Source of the DNA: Muribaculum sp.
Lineage (GTDB): Bacteria; Bacteroidota; Bacteroidia; Bacteroidales; Muribaculaceae
Assembly (NCBI GenBank): GCA_009775095.1
Contig: VSOZ01000019.1
Location: 8,927-72,926 of the forward strand
DNA: 64,000 bases
Direction of reading: 5' to 3'
Under the pieces are notes generated by a model that searched no databases, was not told the DNA's origin, and saw nothing but the letters and a program-made list of their open reading frames with translations. The position numbers and the translations under genes were made by a program. Every line of letters begins with the position of its first letter. Position 1 is the stretch's first letter. Below, piece by piece: positions 34,001-42,565 of the stretch.

Positions 34001-34095
34001 ATTTTAAGTATGATTAAAAATCAATACAAATATATTGATTTTATAAATTATGGCAAAAAGATGCTGTAAAATTATTTGTTATTTTAAGTATAATT
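34001..34095. repeat. 15-bp direct repeat in the ATPase/GT2 spacer
   Basis: ATTTTAAGTATGATT at 34001-34015 and ATTTTAAGTATAATT at 34081-34095 differ at one base. The first copy abuts the start of the minus-strand DUF4143 gene, the second the start of the plus-strand glycosyltransferase. Could be a duplication scar or a shared promoter element. Confidence 0.4.
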
Positions 34096-34096
34096 T

Positions 34097-34912
34097 ATGG
34101 TAACGGGGTCGATAGTGGCGTTTCATACCAAGCGTGGTGAGTTGAAGCGGTTGATTGACTGTGTGCTTCGGTCGGAGATTGAGGCGCTTTATGTGGTTGA
34201 CAATTCAACAAATGATGAGCTTAGGGATTTTGTTAAGGATAATCCGCGTATACATTATATTCACAGTTTGAATCTGGGCTATGGTTCTGGGCACAATGTG
34301 GCTATTCGGCGGGCTATTGAGAGTGGGGCCGACTATCATGTGGTGCTTAATCCTGATATTTATTGGACGGGAGATGTGATAGGAGAGTTGTGCCGGTATA
34401 TGGATGCACGTCCCGATGTAGGGCTTGTAATGCCTAAGATTGTATATCCGTCGGGTGAGACGCAGTATCTGTGTAAGCTTTTGCCGACACCTATGGATCT
34501 TATCGGGCGTCGGTTTATTCCGTTGAAGTCTTATCAGGGGCGGCATGATTACAACTACGAGCTTCATTGGACGGGTTATGACCGGGAGATGGAGGTGCCC
34601 TCGTTGTCCGGGTGCTTTATGTTTATGCGATGCAAGGTGCTTGATATAGTCGGCGGTTTTGATGAGCGGTACTTCATGTATGCGGAGGATCTGGATTTAT
34701 GTCGGCGTATAGGCGAGCGGTCACGGACTATGTTTTATCCTGCGGTGTCGGTGGTGCATGAGTACGAAAAAGGATCGTATAAAAACCGTAAACTTTTGAA
34801 ATATCATATAACTTCGGTAGTGAAGTATTTCAACAAGTGGGGCTGGTTTTTTGACTCCAAGCGCACCGAGAAGAATAAACATTGCATAAATAAGATAAAA
34901 GTTAGATTATGA
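34097..34912 (+). CDS. Family 2 glycosyltransferase, rhamnosyltransferase-like
   Basis: GT-A enzyme of 271 residues. Seen: GSIVAFHTKRGELKRLIDC, VVDNSTNDELRDF, LNLGYGSGHNVAIRRAI, DxD-like VVLNPDIYW (about residues 92-100), and LSGCFMFMRC...FDERYFMYAEDLDLCRRIG, the acceptor-side motif of RfbF/WbbL-type rhamnosyltransferases. Its stop overlaps the rfbA start as ATGA, so it is coupled to the dTDP-rhamnose genes, which supports rhamnose as the donor sugar by inference. Confidence 0.87.
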   Translation: MVTGSIVAFHTKRGELKRLIDCVLRSEIEALYVVDNSTNDELRDFVKDNPRIHYIHSLNLGYGSGHNVAIRRAIESGADYHVVLNPDIYWTGDVIGELCRYMDARPDVGLVMPKIVYPSGETQYLCKLLPTPMDLIGRRFIPLKSYQGRHDYNYELHWTGYDREMEVPSLSGCFMFMRCKVLDIVGGFDERYFMYAEDLDLCRRIGERSRTMFYPAVSVVHEYEKGSYKNRKLLKYHITSVVKYFNKWGWFFDSKRTEKNKHCINKIKVRL

Positions 34913-35814
34913 AAGGAATAGTACTGGCGGGAGGGTCGGGGACACGGTTGTACCCGATCACGAAGGGTGTGTCGAAGCAGATGCTTCCGGTGTTTGACAA
35001 GCCGATGGTGTATTATCCGATATCGACGCTGATGCTGGCGGGGATTCGGGATATCCTGATTATCTCGACGCCGAGGGATTTGCCGGGGTTCAGGCAACTG
35101 CTTGGCGACGGGAGCGATTACGGCGTGAGGTTTGAGTATGCCGAGCAGCCGAGTCCCGATGGGCTGGCGCAGGCGTTTATCATCGGTCGGGAGTTTATCG
35201 GCGATGACTCGGCTTGCCTTGTGCTTGGCGACAATATCTTCCACGGAGCGGGCTTTTCGGGAGTGCTTAGAGAGGCTGTTAAAACCGCCGAAGTGGAGGG
35301 CAAGGCCACGGTGTTTGGCTACTGGGTGGACGATCCGGAGCGTTACGGCGTGGCTGAGTTTGACCGCGAGGGCAATTGTCTGTCAATTGAGGAGAAGCCC
35401 GAACATCCGAAGTCCAACTATGCCGTGGTCGGTTTGTATTTTTACCCGAACAAGGTGGTTGATGTGGCCTCTACAATCAAGCCGTCGGCACGTGGCGAGC
35501 TTGAGATAACGACTGTCAATCAGGAGTTTCTGAAGTCCGGAGAATTGAAGGTGCAGACTCTTCCGCGGGGTTTTGCATGGCTCGACACCGGCACGCACGA
35601 CTCGCTTGCCGAGGCGTCAATATACGTCGAGGTGCTTGAGAAGCGTCAGGGGCTGAAGATAGCCTGTCTTGAGGGCATAGCCTATCGTCAAGGCTGGATC
35701 TCGAAAGAGAAAATGATTGAGCTGGCCCAACCGATGCTTAAAAACCAGTACGGTCAATATCTTATGAAGGTAATTGAGGAGATGGATCGTACAGGAAGCA
35801 AAAACTTGGAATAG
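34909..35814 (+). CDS. rfbA: Glucose-1-phosphate thymidylyltransferase
   Basis: First enzyme of dTDP-L-rhamnose synthesis: glucose 1-phosphate plus dTTP to dTDP-glucose. The 301-residue protein has the nucleotidyltransferase signature LAGGSGTRLYPITKGVSKQM, FDKPMVYYPISTLM, LGDNIFHG with the metal-binding aspartate, and EEKPEHPKSNYAVVGLYFY. Length and order match RmlA. It is translationally coupled to the rhamnosyltransferase-like gene before it. The following rfbC is separated by a GxxExxY gene and about 500 bp, an unusual split. Confidence 0.96.
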   Translation: MKGIVLAGGSGTRLYPITKGVSKQMLPVFDKPMVYYPISTLMLAGIRDILIISTPRDLPGFRQLLGDGSDYGVRFEYAEQPSPDGLAQAFIIGREFIGDDSACLVLGDNIFHGAGFSGVLREAVKTAEVEGKATVFGYWVDDPERYGVAEFDREGNCLSIEEKPEHPKSNYAVVGLYFYPNKVVDVASTIKPSARGELEITTVNQEFLKSGELKVQTLPRGFAWLDTGTHDSLAEASIYVEVLEKRQGLKIACLEGIAYRQGWISKEKMIELAQPMLKNQYGQYLMKVIEEMDRTGSKNLE

Positions 35815-35869
35815 AGGATATACATAGGATACAGAAGGTCAAAAATTTCATACGGAACCGAAGTTTTAT

Positions 35870-35877
35870 TAAATTTG
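35870..35877 (+). promoter_or_regulatory. Candidate -7 box for the GxxExxY gene
   Basis: TAAATTTG lies 18 bp before the ATG at 35896 and suggests separate transcription; a -33 box is not clear. Confidence 0.35.
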
Positions 35878-35895
35878 CATAAATATAGCAAGATA

Positions 35896-36267
35896 ATGGA
35901 TATTGAAGATTTAATAAAACGAGTTATCGATGCCGCCTTTGTTGTCAAACGTACTTTAGGTGTAGGCTTTCTTGAGCAAGTTTATAAAAATGCTTTGGCC
36001 TATGAACTGGAGTTTCAAGGTCTTGCTGTAGAGAAAGAAAAATGTTTGACAGTAAAATATAAGGATCATGATGTAGGATATTACAGAGCGGATCTTGTGG
36101 TTGACGGTTGTCTGATTGTTGAACTTAAATCGACGGAATCAATAATTGAGGCATATGAATATCAACTGGTTAATTATCTGCGTGCTACCGGAATATCAGA
36201 TGGCTTGATTTTGAACTTCGGTACAACTCCGTTGGGTATAAAGCGGAAATATCGAGATAAAAAATGA
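35896..36267 (+). CDS. GxxExxY family protein
   Basis: Protein of 123 residues with the family motif in GVGFLEQVYKNALAYEL (G-x-x-x-L-E-x-x-Y; about residues 20-36) and the nuclease-like strand pair YYRADLVVDGCLIVELKSTESI (about 62-83), in which D65 and E77-K79 resemble the PD-(D/E)xK fold. It ends NFGTTPLGIKRKY. Function unknown; family members are scattered as single genes in Bacteroidetes. It breaks the rfbA-rfbC run and has its own -7-like box. ATG 35896 is chosen over an upstream TTG. Confidence 0.85.
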   Translation: MDIEDLIKRVIDAAFVVKRTLGVGFLEQVYKNALAYELEFQGLAVEKEKCLTVKYKDHDVGYYRADLVVDGCLIVELKSTESIIEAYEYQLVNYLRATGISDGLILNFGTTPLGIKRKYRDKK

Positions 36268-36317
36268 ATGTTTCGTATGACACTTATGATCTTATGTATC
36301 TTGTAATTTAAGACGAA

Positions 36318-36896
36318 ATGGAAGTAATAAAGACTGACATAGAGGGGGTTGTGATATTGGAGCCCCGGATATTCAAGGACTCACGCGGGTATTTCTTTGA
36401 GAGCTACTCGAAGCGTGAATTTGATGCTGCGGTGGGCCGTAGCGTTGACTTTGTGCAGGACAATGAGTCGATGTCAACGCGCGGCGTCATGCGTGGATTG
36501 CATTTCCAGCGTCCGCCGTTTACACAGAGTAAGCTTGTACGGTGTGTCAAGGGGTGCGTGCTCGATGTGGCGGTGGATTTGCGCAAGGGATCGCCGACTT
36601 ACGGACGCCATGTAGCCGTGGAGCTGTCGGAAGATAATCACCGCCAATTCTTCGTGCCGCGCGGTTTTGCCCATGGGTTTGCAGTGCTCTCCGATGTTGC
36701 GGTGTTCCAGTACAAGTGTGACAACTACTACGCTCCGGAGGCCGATGGCGGCATATCTATAGCCGACGCCTCGCTCGGCATCGATTGGCGCATCGACCCG
36801 TCCGAGGCCGTTTTAAGCGAAAAAGACACCAAGCACCCGCTGCTGAAAGACTTCGACTCACCATTTGATATCAACATAGACCTATACGCAAAATGA
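36318..36896 (+). CDS. rfbC: dTDP-4-dehydrorhamnose 3,5-epimerase
   Basis: Epimerises dTDP-4-keto-6-deoxyglucose at C3 and C5. The 192-residue cupin has EPRIFKDSRGYFFESYSKREF, RGLHFQRPPFTQSKLVRC with the catalytic histidine, GCVLDVAVDLRKGSPTYG, and PRGFAHGFAVLSDVAVFQYK with the catalytic tyrosine region DNYYAPEADGG. Full length for RmlC. Its stop overlaps the rfbD start (ATGA at 36893). Confidence 0.96.
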   Translation: MEVIKTDIEGVVILEPRIFKDSRGYFFESYSKREFDAAVGRSVDFVQDNESMSTRGVMRGLHFQRPPFTQSKLVRCVKGCVLDVAVDLRKGSPTYGRHVAVELSEDNHRQFFVPRGFAHGFAVLSDVAVFQYKCDNYYAPEADGGISIADASLGIDWRIDPSEAVLSEKDTKHPLLKDFDSPFDINIDLYAK

Positions 36897-37765
36897 ATAT
36901 ACTTGTAACCGGGGCCAACGGGCAGTTGGGTACCTGCCTGCGCAATGCCGCAAAAGGTTCCGCCGACAACTACATCTTCACTGACGTTGCCGAGCTCGAC
37001 ATCACCGATGCGGCCGCCGTCAGCAAGGCGGTCAGTGACAATGATGTGAAGGTCATAATCAATTGTGCCGCTTACACCAATGTCGACAAAGCCGAGGATG
37101 ATGCGGCCTTTGCCGAGAAGCTCAATGCCGGAGCCGTTCGCAATCTTGCCGAGGCTGCGAAAGCAAACGACGGTACGCTCATCCACATCTCCACCGATTA
37201 TGTTTTCGGCAAGGAGCCGTATAACATACCTTGCAAGGAGGACCAGAAGGGTACTCCGACAGGCGTTTACGGCACTACCAAGCTCCACGGTGAGCAGGCT
37301 ATTGCCGAGAGCGGTGTCAAGTCGCTTGTCATACGTACGGCGTGGCTCTACAGCGAGTATGGCAAAAACTTCGTCAAGACCATGCTCGGACTCACGGCCA
37401 CCAAACCGGAGCTGAAAGTGGTGTTTGATCAGGTCGGCACCCCGACATATGCACAGGACCTTGCCGACGTTATTTTCGCGATAGTCGAATGTCGCCGCTA
37501 CGAGGGCCGCGAAGGTATCTATCATTACTCCAACGAGGGCGTATGCTCATGGTACGATTTTACCAAGATTATAGCCGAGATCGCCGGCCACACCGGTTGC
37601 GACATACAGCCGTGCCACTCCGATGAATTTCCGTCGAAAGTGCGCCGTCCCTCGTACTCCGTACTCGACAAGACCAAAATCAAGGAAACTTTCGGCATCA
37701 AAGTCCCATATTGGACAGATTCTCTCAAAAAATGTATCAAAAATCTGAAAGAAAATGAAGCATAA
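36893..37765 (+). CDS. rfbD: dTDP-4-dehydrorhamnose reductase
   Basis: NAD(P)H-dependent last step to dTDP-L-rhamnose. The 290-residue SDR protein has LVTGANGQLGTCLRNA at the N-terminus, INCAAYTNVDKAEDD, HISTDYVFGKEPYNIPCKEDQ, and the catalytic tyrosine-lysine pair in GVYGTTKLHGEQAI (about residues 124-137). It overlaps rfbC by 4 bp and rfbB by 11 bp, so the three are co-translated. The long minus-strand reading frame over it is a shadow. Confidence 0.96.
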   Translation: MNILVTGANGQLGTCLRNAAKGSADNYIFTDVAELDITDAAAVSKAVSDNDVKVIINCAAYTNVDKAEDDAAFAEKLNAGAVRNLAEAAKANDGTLIHISTDYVFGKEPYNIPCKEDQKGTPTGVYGTTKLHGEQAIAESGVKSLVIRTAWLYSEYGKNFVKTMLGLTATKPELKVVFDQVGTPTYAQDLADVIFAIVECRRYEGREGIYHYSNEGVCSWYDFTKIIAEIAGHTGCDIQPCHSDEFPSKVRRPSYSVLDKTKIKETFGIKVPYWTDSLKKCIKNLKENEA

Positions 37766-38891
37766 AAACATACTCATCACAGGCGGCGCCGGCTTTATCG
37801 GCTCGCACGTCGTACGACTGTTCGTCAACAAATATCCCGAATGCAACATCGTCAACCTTGACAAACTCACCTATGCGGGCAACCTTGCCAACCTCAGGGA
37901 CATTGAGGGCCGTACCAACTATACATTTGTCAAGGCCGACATAGTGGATATCGAGGAGATGCGACGTGTTATGCGCGAGCATGACATCGACGGAGTCATA
38001 CACCTTGCCGCCGAGAGCCATGTCGACCGCTCGATCAAGGACCCGTTCACCTTTGCGCGCACCAATGTCATGGGCACATTGTCACTGCTTCAGGCCGCCA
38101 AGGAGTATTGGGAGTCAAAGCCGGAGGGCTACGACGGGAAACTGTTTTATCACATCTCGACCGACGAGGTTTACGGCGCCCTTGAGCTGACACAGCCTGA
38201 AGGCATCGAATCGCCGTTTACCACCGCCGCCTCTTCCGAGCACCACCATGCCTACGGCGAGGAGTTTTTCTTGGAGACAACCAAGTACAATCCACACAGT
38301 CCTTATAGCGCTTCGAAGGCGTCAAGCGACCACTTCGTGCGAGCCTATCACGACACCTACGGCATGCCCACACTCGTCACCAACTGCTCCAATAACTACG
38401 GACCCTATCAGTTCCCGGAGAAGCTGATACCACTGTTCATCAACAACATCCGTCACCGCAAGCCGCTCCCTGTCTACGGCAAGGGCGAAAACGTGCGCGA
38501 CTGGCTCTTTGTCGAAGACCATGCCCGTGCCATCGACACCATCTTCCACAACGGCAAAGTGGCCGAGACTTACAACATAGGCGGCTTCAACGAATGGAAA
38601 AACATCGACATCATCAAGGTCATCATCAAAACCGTCGACCGTCTGCTCGGCAATCCCGAAGGTTACAGCGATGAATTGATCACCTACGTCACCGACCGTG
38701 CCGGTCACGACCTGCGTTATGCCATCGACTCCCGCAAGTTGCAGCGCGAATTGGGCTGGGAACCGAGCCTACAGTTTGAGGAAGGCATCGAAAAGACCGT
38801 CCGCTGGTATCTCGACCATCAAGACTGGATGGACCACATCACCTCCGGCGCCTATCAGCAATACTACGACGACATGTATTCGGGCCGTTAA
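37755..38891 (+). CDS. rfbB: dTDP-glucose 4,6-dehydratase
   Basis: Converts dTDP-glucose to dTDP-4-keto-6-deoxyglucose with tightly bound NAD. The 378-residue protein has ITGGAGFIGSHVVRLF, YAGNLANLRDIE, HLAAESHVDRSIKDP, HISTDEVYGAL, and the SDR tyrosine motif NPHSPYSASKASSDHFVRAYHDTYG. A His/Glu-rich insertion before that motif (about residues 155-170) is usual in Bacteroidetes RmlB. It is the last gene of the polysaccharide locus and is followed by a strong terminator. Confidence 0.97.
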   Translation: MKHKNILITGGAGFIGSHVVRLFVNKYPECNIVNLDKLTYAGNLANLRDIEGRTNYTFVKADIVDIEEMRRVMREHDIDGVIHLAAESHVDRSIKDPFTFARTNVMGTLSLLQAAKEYWESKPEGYDGKLFYHISTDEVYGALELTQPEGIESPFTTAASSEHHHAYGEEFFLETTKYNPHSPYSASKASSDHFVRAYHDTYGMPTLVTNCSNNYGPYQFPEKLIPLFINNIRHRKPLPVYGKGENVRDWLFVEDHARAIDTIFHNGKVAETYNIGGFNEWKNIDIIKVIIKTVDRLLGNPEGYSDELITYVTDRAGHDLRYAIDSRKLQRELGWEPSLQFEEGIEKTVRWYLDHQDWMDHITSGAYQQYYDDMYSGR

Positions 38892-38924
38892 CGGTATGTG
38901 ATACGTACCTAACGCATTATATCG

Positions 38925-38966
38925 AATCAGCTTTCTTTGTAAAAAGACGAAGAAAGCTGATTTTTT
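38925..38966 (+). terminator. Terminator of the polysaccharide locus
   Basis: Stem AATCAGCTTTCTT (38925-38937) pairs perfectly with AAGAAAGCTGATT (38950-38962), followed by a T-run. It lies 34 bp after the rfbB stop. Confidence 0.88.
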
Positions 38967-38996
38967 ATGTTGTAATTGTTTATTCTGACGTTACCG

Positions 38997-39034
38997 TAGA
39001 GGGATGTGGCCTGTCGATGGGTTATGTCCCTCTA
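38997..39034. repeat. 8-bp inverted repeat before the recombinase gene
   Basis: TAGAGGGA (38997-39004) and TCCCTCTA (39027-39034), 22 bp apart, 25 bp upstream of the recombinase ATG. Could be a leader hairpin or half of a recombination site; no second copy was seen. Confidence 0.3.
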
Positions 39035-39058
39035 ACATTTTACACATTTCTTAAAATT

Positions 39059-40270
39059 ATGGCATCAATCAGAGTAAAGTTTCGACCATCTACCCTTGAC
39101 GGAAAGATGGGGAGTATTTATTATCAGATCATCCACGACCGTAAAGTGCGTCAGTTGACAACCGATTATCGGATCTATTCCCACGAGTGGGATGAGCATA
39201 AGTCGGGCATCAGATTTCCCGACTGTGTGGACAGGGCCCCCGCTATTATAGCCATGCGTAAGAACATCGGAAATGATGTTAAGCGACTTGGCGGTATAAT
39301 CCGGCGGTATGAAGAGGCGTGCCACATGTATGCCGTTGATGAGATTGTGGATGAATATAACCGTCAGATGAACGAGTATCGGTTGTTCAGCTATATGCAG
39401 AAACTTATATCGCGCATGCATGAACACGGGCGGTCGCGAACAGCCGAGACTTACCGATCTACGCTGAACAGCTTTCGTCAGTTTCGCGGTGAGCACGACA
39501 TGATGCTCGACGCTATTTCATCGGAGTTGATAGAATCTTACGAAGTTTATCTTAAAAAGCGGGGTATTGTATCGAATACGATTTCGTTCTATATGCGCAT
39601 ACTACGGGCGGTTTACAACCGGGCGGTCGATGAGGGCATTGTTACACAGACCAATCCTTTTCGTCGTGTGTATACAGGCATCGATAAAACTGTGAAGCGG
39701 GCGTTGCCGTTGTCGATGATAAGAAAGATAAAGGATCTTGACCTGTCATTTTCGAAATCGGTCGATCATGCGCGCGATATGTTTCTTATGAGCTTCTATA
39801 CACGAGGCATGAGCCTTATCGACATGACATTTCTTCGTAAAACAGATCTTCAGGGAGGTTATCTTGTATATCGGCGTCGTAAGACCGGGCAGGCGTTAAG
39901 AATAGCTTGGACACGCGAGATGCAATCGATACTCGACAAGTATCCCGAGAATCCCACGCCATATCTGCTTCCCATACTGATGAATCCGTCAGCCAAAGAG
40001 CTTTTTGCCTATCGCAACGCAAGTTATAATATAAACCGCAACCTGAAAAAGGTCGGTGAACTTGTCGGTATATCGGTGCCGCTTACTATGTATGTCGCTC
40101 GACATTCATGGGCTTCAGTGGCTAGGTCCAAAGGAGTGCCGGTAAGTATTATAAGCGAGGGCATGGGACATGATTCCGAGGCTACCACCCAGATATATCT
40201 TGCCTCAATCGAGTCGAGTTCTATTGACCGTGCCAATCGTCTTATAATAAATTCATTGTTTCGTAAGTAA
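39059..40270 (+). CDS. Tyrosine recombinase (Bacteroides integrase/invertase type)
   Basis: Site-specific recombinase of 403 residues. N-terminal arm-binding-like region SIRVKFRPSTLDGKMGSIYYQIIHD, a SAM-like core-binding domain (about 105-200), and a catalytic domain with the first arginine in FLMSFYTRGMSLIDM, VARHSWASVARSKGVP (the RH box), SEGMGHDSEATTQIYLASI with the nucleophile tyrosine. This pattern is that of Bacteroidales recombinases such as Tsr/Mpi that invert capsule promoters, and of some mobile element integrases. ATG 39059 gives the usual N-terminus; an in-frame ATG 14 codons earlier is weaker. It directly follows the polysaccharide terminator. Confidence 0.88.
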   Translation: MASIRVKFRPSTLDGKMGSIYYQIIHDRKVRQLTTDYRIYSHEWDEHKSGIRFPDCVDRAPAIIAMRKNIGNDVKRLGGIIRRYEEACHMYAVDEIVDEYNRQMNEYRLFSYMQKLISRMHEHGRSRTAETYRSTLNSFRQFRGEHDMMLDAISSELIESYEVYLKKRGIVSNTISFYMRILRAVYNRAVDEGIVTQTNPFRRVYTGIDKTVKRALPLSMIRKIKDLDLSFSKSVDHARDMFLMSFYTRGMSLIDMTFLRKTDLQGGYLVYRRRKTGQALRIAWTREMQSILDKYPENPTPYLLPILMNPSAKELFAYRNASYNINRNLKKVGELVGISVPLTMYVARHSWASVARSKGVPVSIISEGMGHDSEATTQIYLASIESSSIDRANRLIINSLFRK

Positions 40271-40312
40271 GCGTTTTTGCCGGTACTGTCTCGCTAATCC
40301 GTGGGAAATTAT

Positions 40313-40320
40313 TAACTTTG
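40313..40320 (+). promoter_or_regulatory. Candidate -7 box of the NhaC-type antiporter gene
   Basis: TAACTTTG matches TAnnTTTG. It is so close to ATG 40333 that transcription would begin near 40327, leaving a very short leader; ATG 40342 might then be the true start. Confidence 0.4.
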
Positions 40321-40332
40321 CCTCTTGTCTTT

Positions 40333-41646
40333 ATGAAAATTATGGAAAATAATACAGACTCTGTCATATCACGTCGTCAAGGGTTGCTTGCGATTTCACC
40401 GATTGCCGTATTTCTGGTACTTTATCTTGTCGTGTCGCTCATAATCGGCGATTTTTACAAGATGCCTATATCGGTGGCGTTGCTTGTGGCGTCGGCATGG
40501 GCCGTCATCATATTACGTGGTCAGCCGCTGGCGCGGAGGGTAGAAATATTTTCACGCGATGCGGGTTCGTCCAACGTCATGTACATGGTATGGATCTTCA
40601 TACTTGCCGGAGCCTTTGCCGCTCTTGCCAAACAGACCGGTGCTATCGAGGCTACGGTCAATTTGGCTCTTCGCTGGCTTCCGGCCGAGATGTTGATACC
40701 CGGGCTGTTTTTTGCTGCATGTTTCATTTCGTTGTCAATCGGCACATCGGTTGGTACTGTTGTCGCTCTTACGCCGCTTGCCGTCGAATTGGCTCAGACA
40801 GAAAACGGTACGGTGCCGTTTTTCGTGGCTGTTGTTCTCGGCGGTGCATTTTTCGGTGACAACCTGTCATTTATTTCCGATACGACAATTGCCGCTACTC
40901 GGACTCAAGGCTGCAAGATGAACGATAAGTTCAAGGCCAATCTGTATATTGTTTTGCCGGCTGCGTTGTGTGCTCTCGGACTTTATATCATGCTCGGAGC
41001 CGATGTCCCCGAGCGTGTTGTGCCCGAAGTGGAGAATCCATGGCTCGTTCTTCCGTATCTGGTTATTATAATTATGGCTGTGGCCGGAGTTAATGTCACT
41101 GTGGTGCTTGCCGTAGGCATAGTCACCGCATTGTTGCTTGCTCTCGGATCGGGCTTCAGGTTGCTCGATATGTTCGGCTATATGGGCGAGGGTATAGATT
41201 CTGTCGGAAACCTCGTAATAATAACTTTACTTGCAGCCGGAATGCTCGGTCTTATAAAAGCGGCGGGTGGCATCAATTACATCCTTCAGGTGATGACACG
41301 TCGCATAAGCGGAAGCCGTGGGGCTATGACGAGCATAGCGCTTCTTGTAAGTATAGTCAATCTGTGTACCGCCAATAACACCGTGGCCATAATAACCGTG
41401 GGTTCGCTGTCAAAAAGTATAGCCACGCGGTTTGGGCTCGACCCACGCAAAACGGCGTCCATACTTGATACATGCTCCTGTATAGTGCAGAGTCTGATAC
41501 CTTACGGGGCGCAGACTTTGCTGGCTACATCTTTGGCCGGTATATCGCCGGCAGCTCCATGGACTTATATGTATTACTCATGGATGCTGGCCGGCATGGT
41601 AGTATTGTCGATTGTGTTCAGGTTTCCCCGGCGTCTTCATCAGTAA
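40333..41646 (+). CDS. NhaC-type Na+/H+ antiporter
   Basis: Polytopic inner-membrane transporter of about 437 residues with ten or more hydrophobic segments. Seen: WIFILAGAFAALAKQTGAIEATV, FISLSIGTSVGTVVALTPLA, and GGAFFGDNLSFISDTTIAATRTQGC, the last being a signature of the NhaC family; also NLCTANNTVAIITVGSLSKSIA near the C-terminus. Expected to exchange sodium for protons; malate or lactate exchange is known in some relatives. Start is ATG 40333 or 40342. Ends 1 bp before the convergent reductase gene. Confidence 0.86.
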   Translation: MKIMENNTDSVISRRQGLLAISPIAVFLVLYLVVSLIIGDFYKMPISVALLVASAWAVIILRGQPLARRVEIFSRDAGSSNVMYMVWIFILAGAFAALAKQTGAIEATVNLALRWLPAEMLIPGLFFAACFISLSIGTSVGTVVALTPLAVELAQTENGTVPFFVAVVLGGAFFGDNLSFISDTTIAATRTQGCKMNDKFKANLYIVLPAALCALGLYIMLGADVPERVVPEVENPWLVLPYLVIIIMAVAGVNVTVVLAVGIVTALLLALGSGFRLLDMFGYMGEGIDSVGNLVIITLLAAGMLGLIKAAGGINYILQVMTRRISGSRGAMTSIALLVSIVNLCTANNTVAIITVGSLSKSIATRFGLDPRKTASILDTCSCIVQSLIPYGAQTLLATSLAGISPAAPWTYMYYSWMLAGMVVLSIVFRFPRRLHQ

Positions 41647-41647
41647 A

Positions 41648-42562
41648 TCAGCGGTTGCTGACAAAGTGTTTTGCAATAAGATCATATACCGGTGTCGCAA
41701 CTCCGGCTGCACGTGCACGCTCAATTATGTCAAAGAGCTGGCCTTGTATCTCGCTCGCATGTCCCGCTTTCAGGTCTTTCTGCAATGACGCCGTGCTTTC
41801 CGGTGCAAGACTGTCTATGACATCAAGGTGGTGCTTTACGAGGTCGCATCCGAAGTCTATGCCGAGTTTACGTCCGAGAGCTTCACTCTCGCGTGACAGC
41901 CCTATGAATGTGTCGCGTTCAGGTCCGTCATGCTGTATAGGTTCCATCGGTATGTCATAGTATGCTCCCGTAAGTGCCATGGCCGATATGAATGACCATT
42001 TTATGAATGTGTCGCGGTCTATATCATCGCTTAAAGTGACTTTTATACCGGCTTCGGTAAGATCAGCATTGATTTTGTCGAGCAACTCGGGTGCTACCTT
42101 ATGGCCGCGCGGCACTCCGTATACTATATGGAATATTTCGCCCATCTGTGTTATCTCACCCGTTCCCGATTTGAAGCCGACTATGTATATGCATCCGTCG
42201 AGTACATTGACTCCCGGTGCGGTGGCGGCTATGCGTGCACCGGTTCCGTAAACGTTAAGTACAGGTATGACCACAGTGTCCTGGCCGGCGCATTTTGATA
42301 TGACAGGCCCTATCTCATCGATCGAGTAGCCTTTGACCGTGACAAAGATAACGTCGGCTTTGCCGTTGTAATCCTCGGCCCCGTGAACGTCAACCGGAAT
42401 GATGTGTTCGCCTTTCAGGGTAGAGTGAAATTTCATGCCGTCACGGCGCATGGCTTCGAGTGCTTTGCCGCGTGCTATGCAACTGACATCCTTACCCGCT
42501 AAATGAAGGAAGGCGGCAATGCTGCCGCCTACGCCTCCGGTTCCTATGACCAAGTATTTCAT
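41648..42562 (-). CDS. Ketopantoate reductase PanE/ApbA family
   Basis: NADPH-dependent reductase of 304 residues, likely ketopantoate to pantoate for coenzyme A. It has the dinucleotide motif VIGTGGVGGSIAAFLHLAGKDVS at the N-terminus, VTVKGYSIDEI, PVLNVYGTGARI, and the helical C-terminal domain with the catalytic lysine region FIKWSFISAMALTGAYYD. The family also includes other 2-oxo acid reductases, so panE is likely but unproven. It lies 3 bp after the HIT gene on the same strand; GreA, HIT and this gene probably form one operon. Confidence 0.8.
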   Translation of the reverse strand: MKYLVIGTGGVGGSIAAFLHLAGKDVSCIARGKALEAMRRDGMKFHSTLKGEHIIPVDVHGAEDYNGKADVIFVTVKGYSIDEIGPVISKCAGQDTVVIPVLNVYGTGARIAATAPGVNVLDGCIYIVGFKSGTGEITQMGEIFHIVYGVPRGHKVAPELLDKINADLTEAGIKVTLSDDIDRDTFIKWSFISAMALTGAYYDIPMEPIQHDGPERDTFIGLSRESEALGRKLGIDFGCDLVKHHLDVIDSLAPESTASLQKDLKAGHASEIQGQLFDIIERARAAGVATPVYDLIAKHFVSNR

Positions 42563-42565
42563 ACG

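Noticed and set aside
36728..37525. Minus-strand frame of 265 codons opposite rfbD
   Set aside because: rfbC and rfbD on the plus strand have intact signatures; the antisense frame has none.
38967..39058. Invertible promoter next to the tyrosine recombinase
   Set aside because: Only one short 8-bp inverted repeat with a 22-bp spacer was found, too small to hold a promoter.
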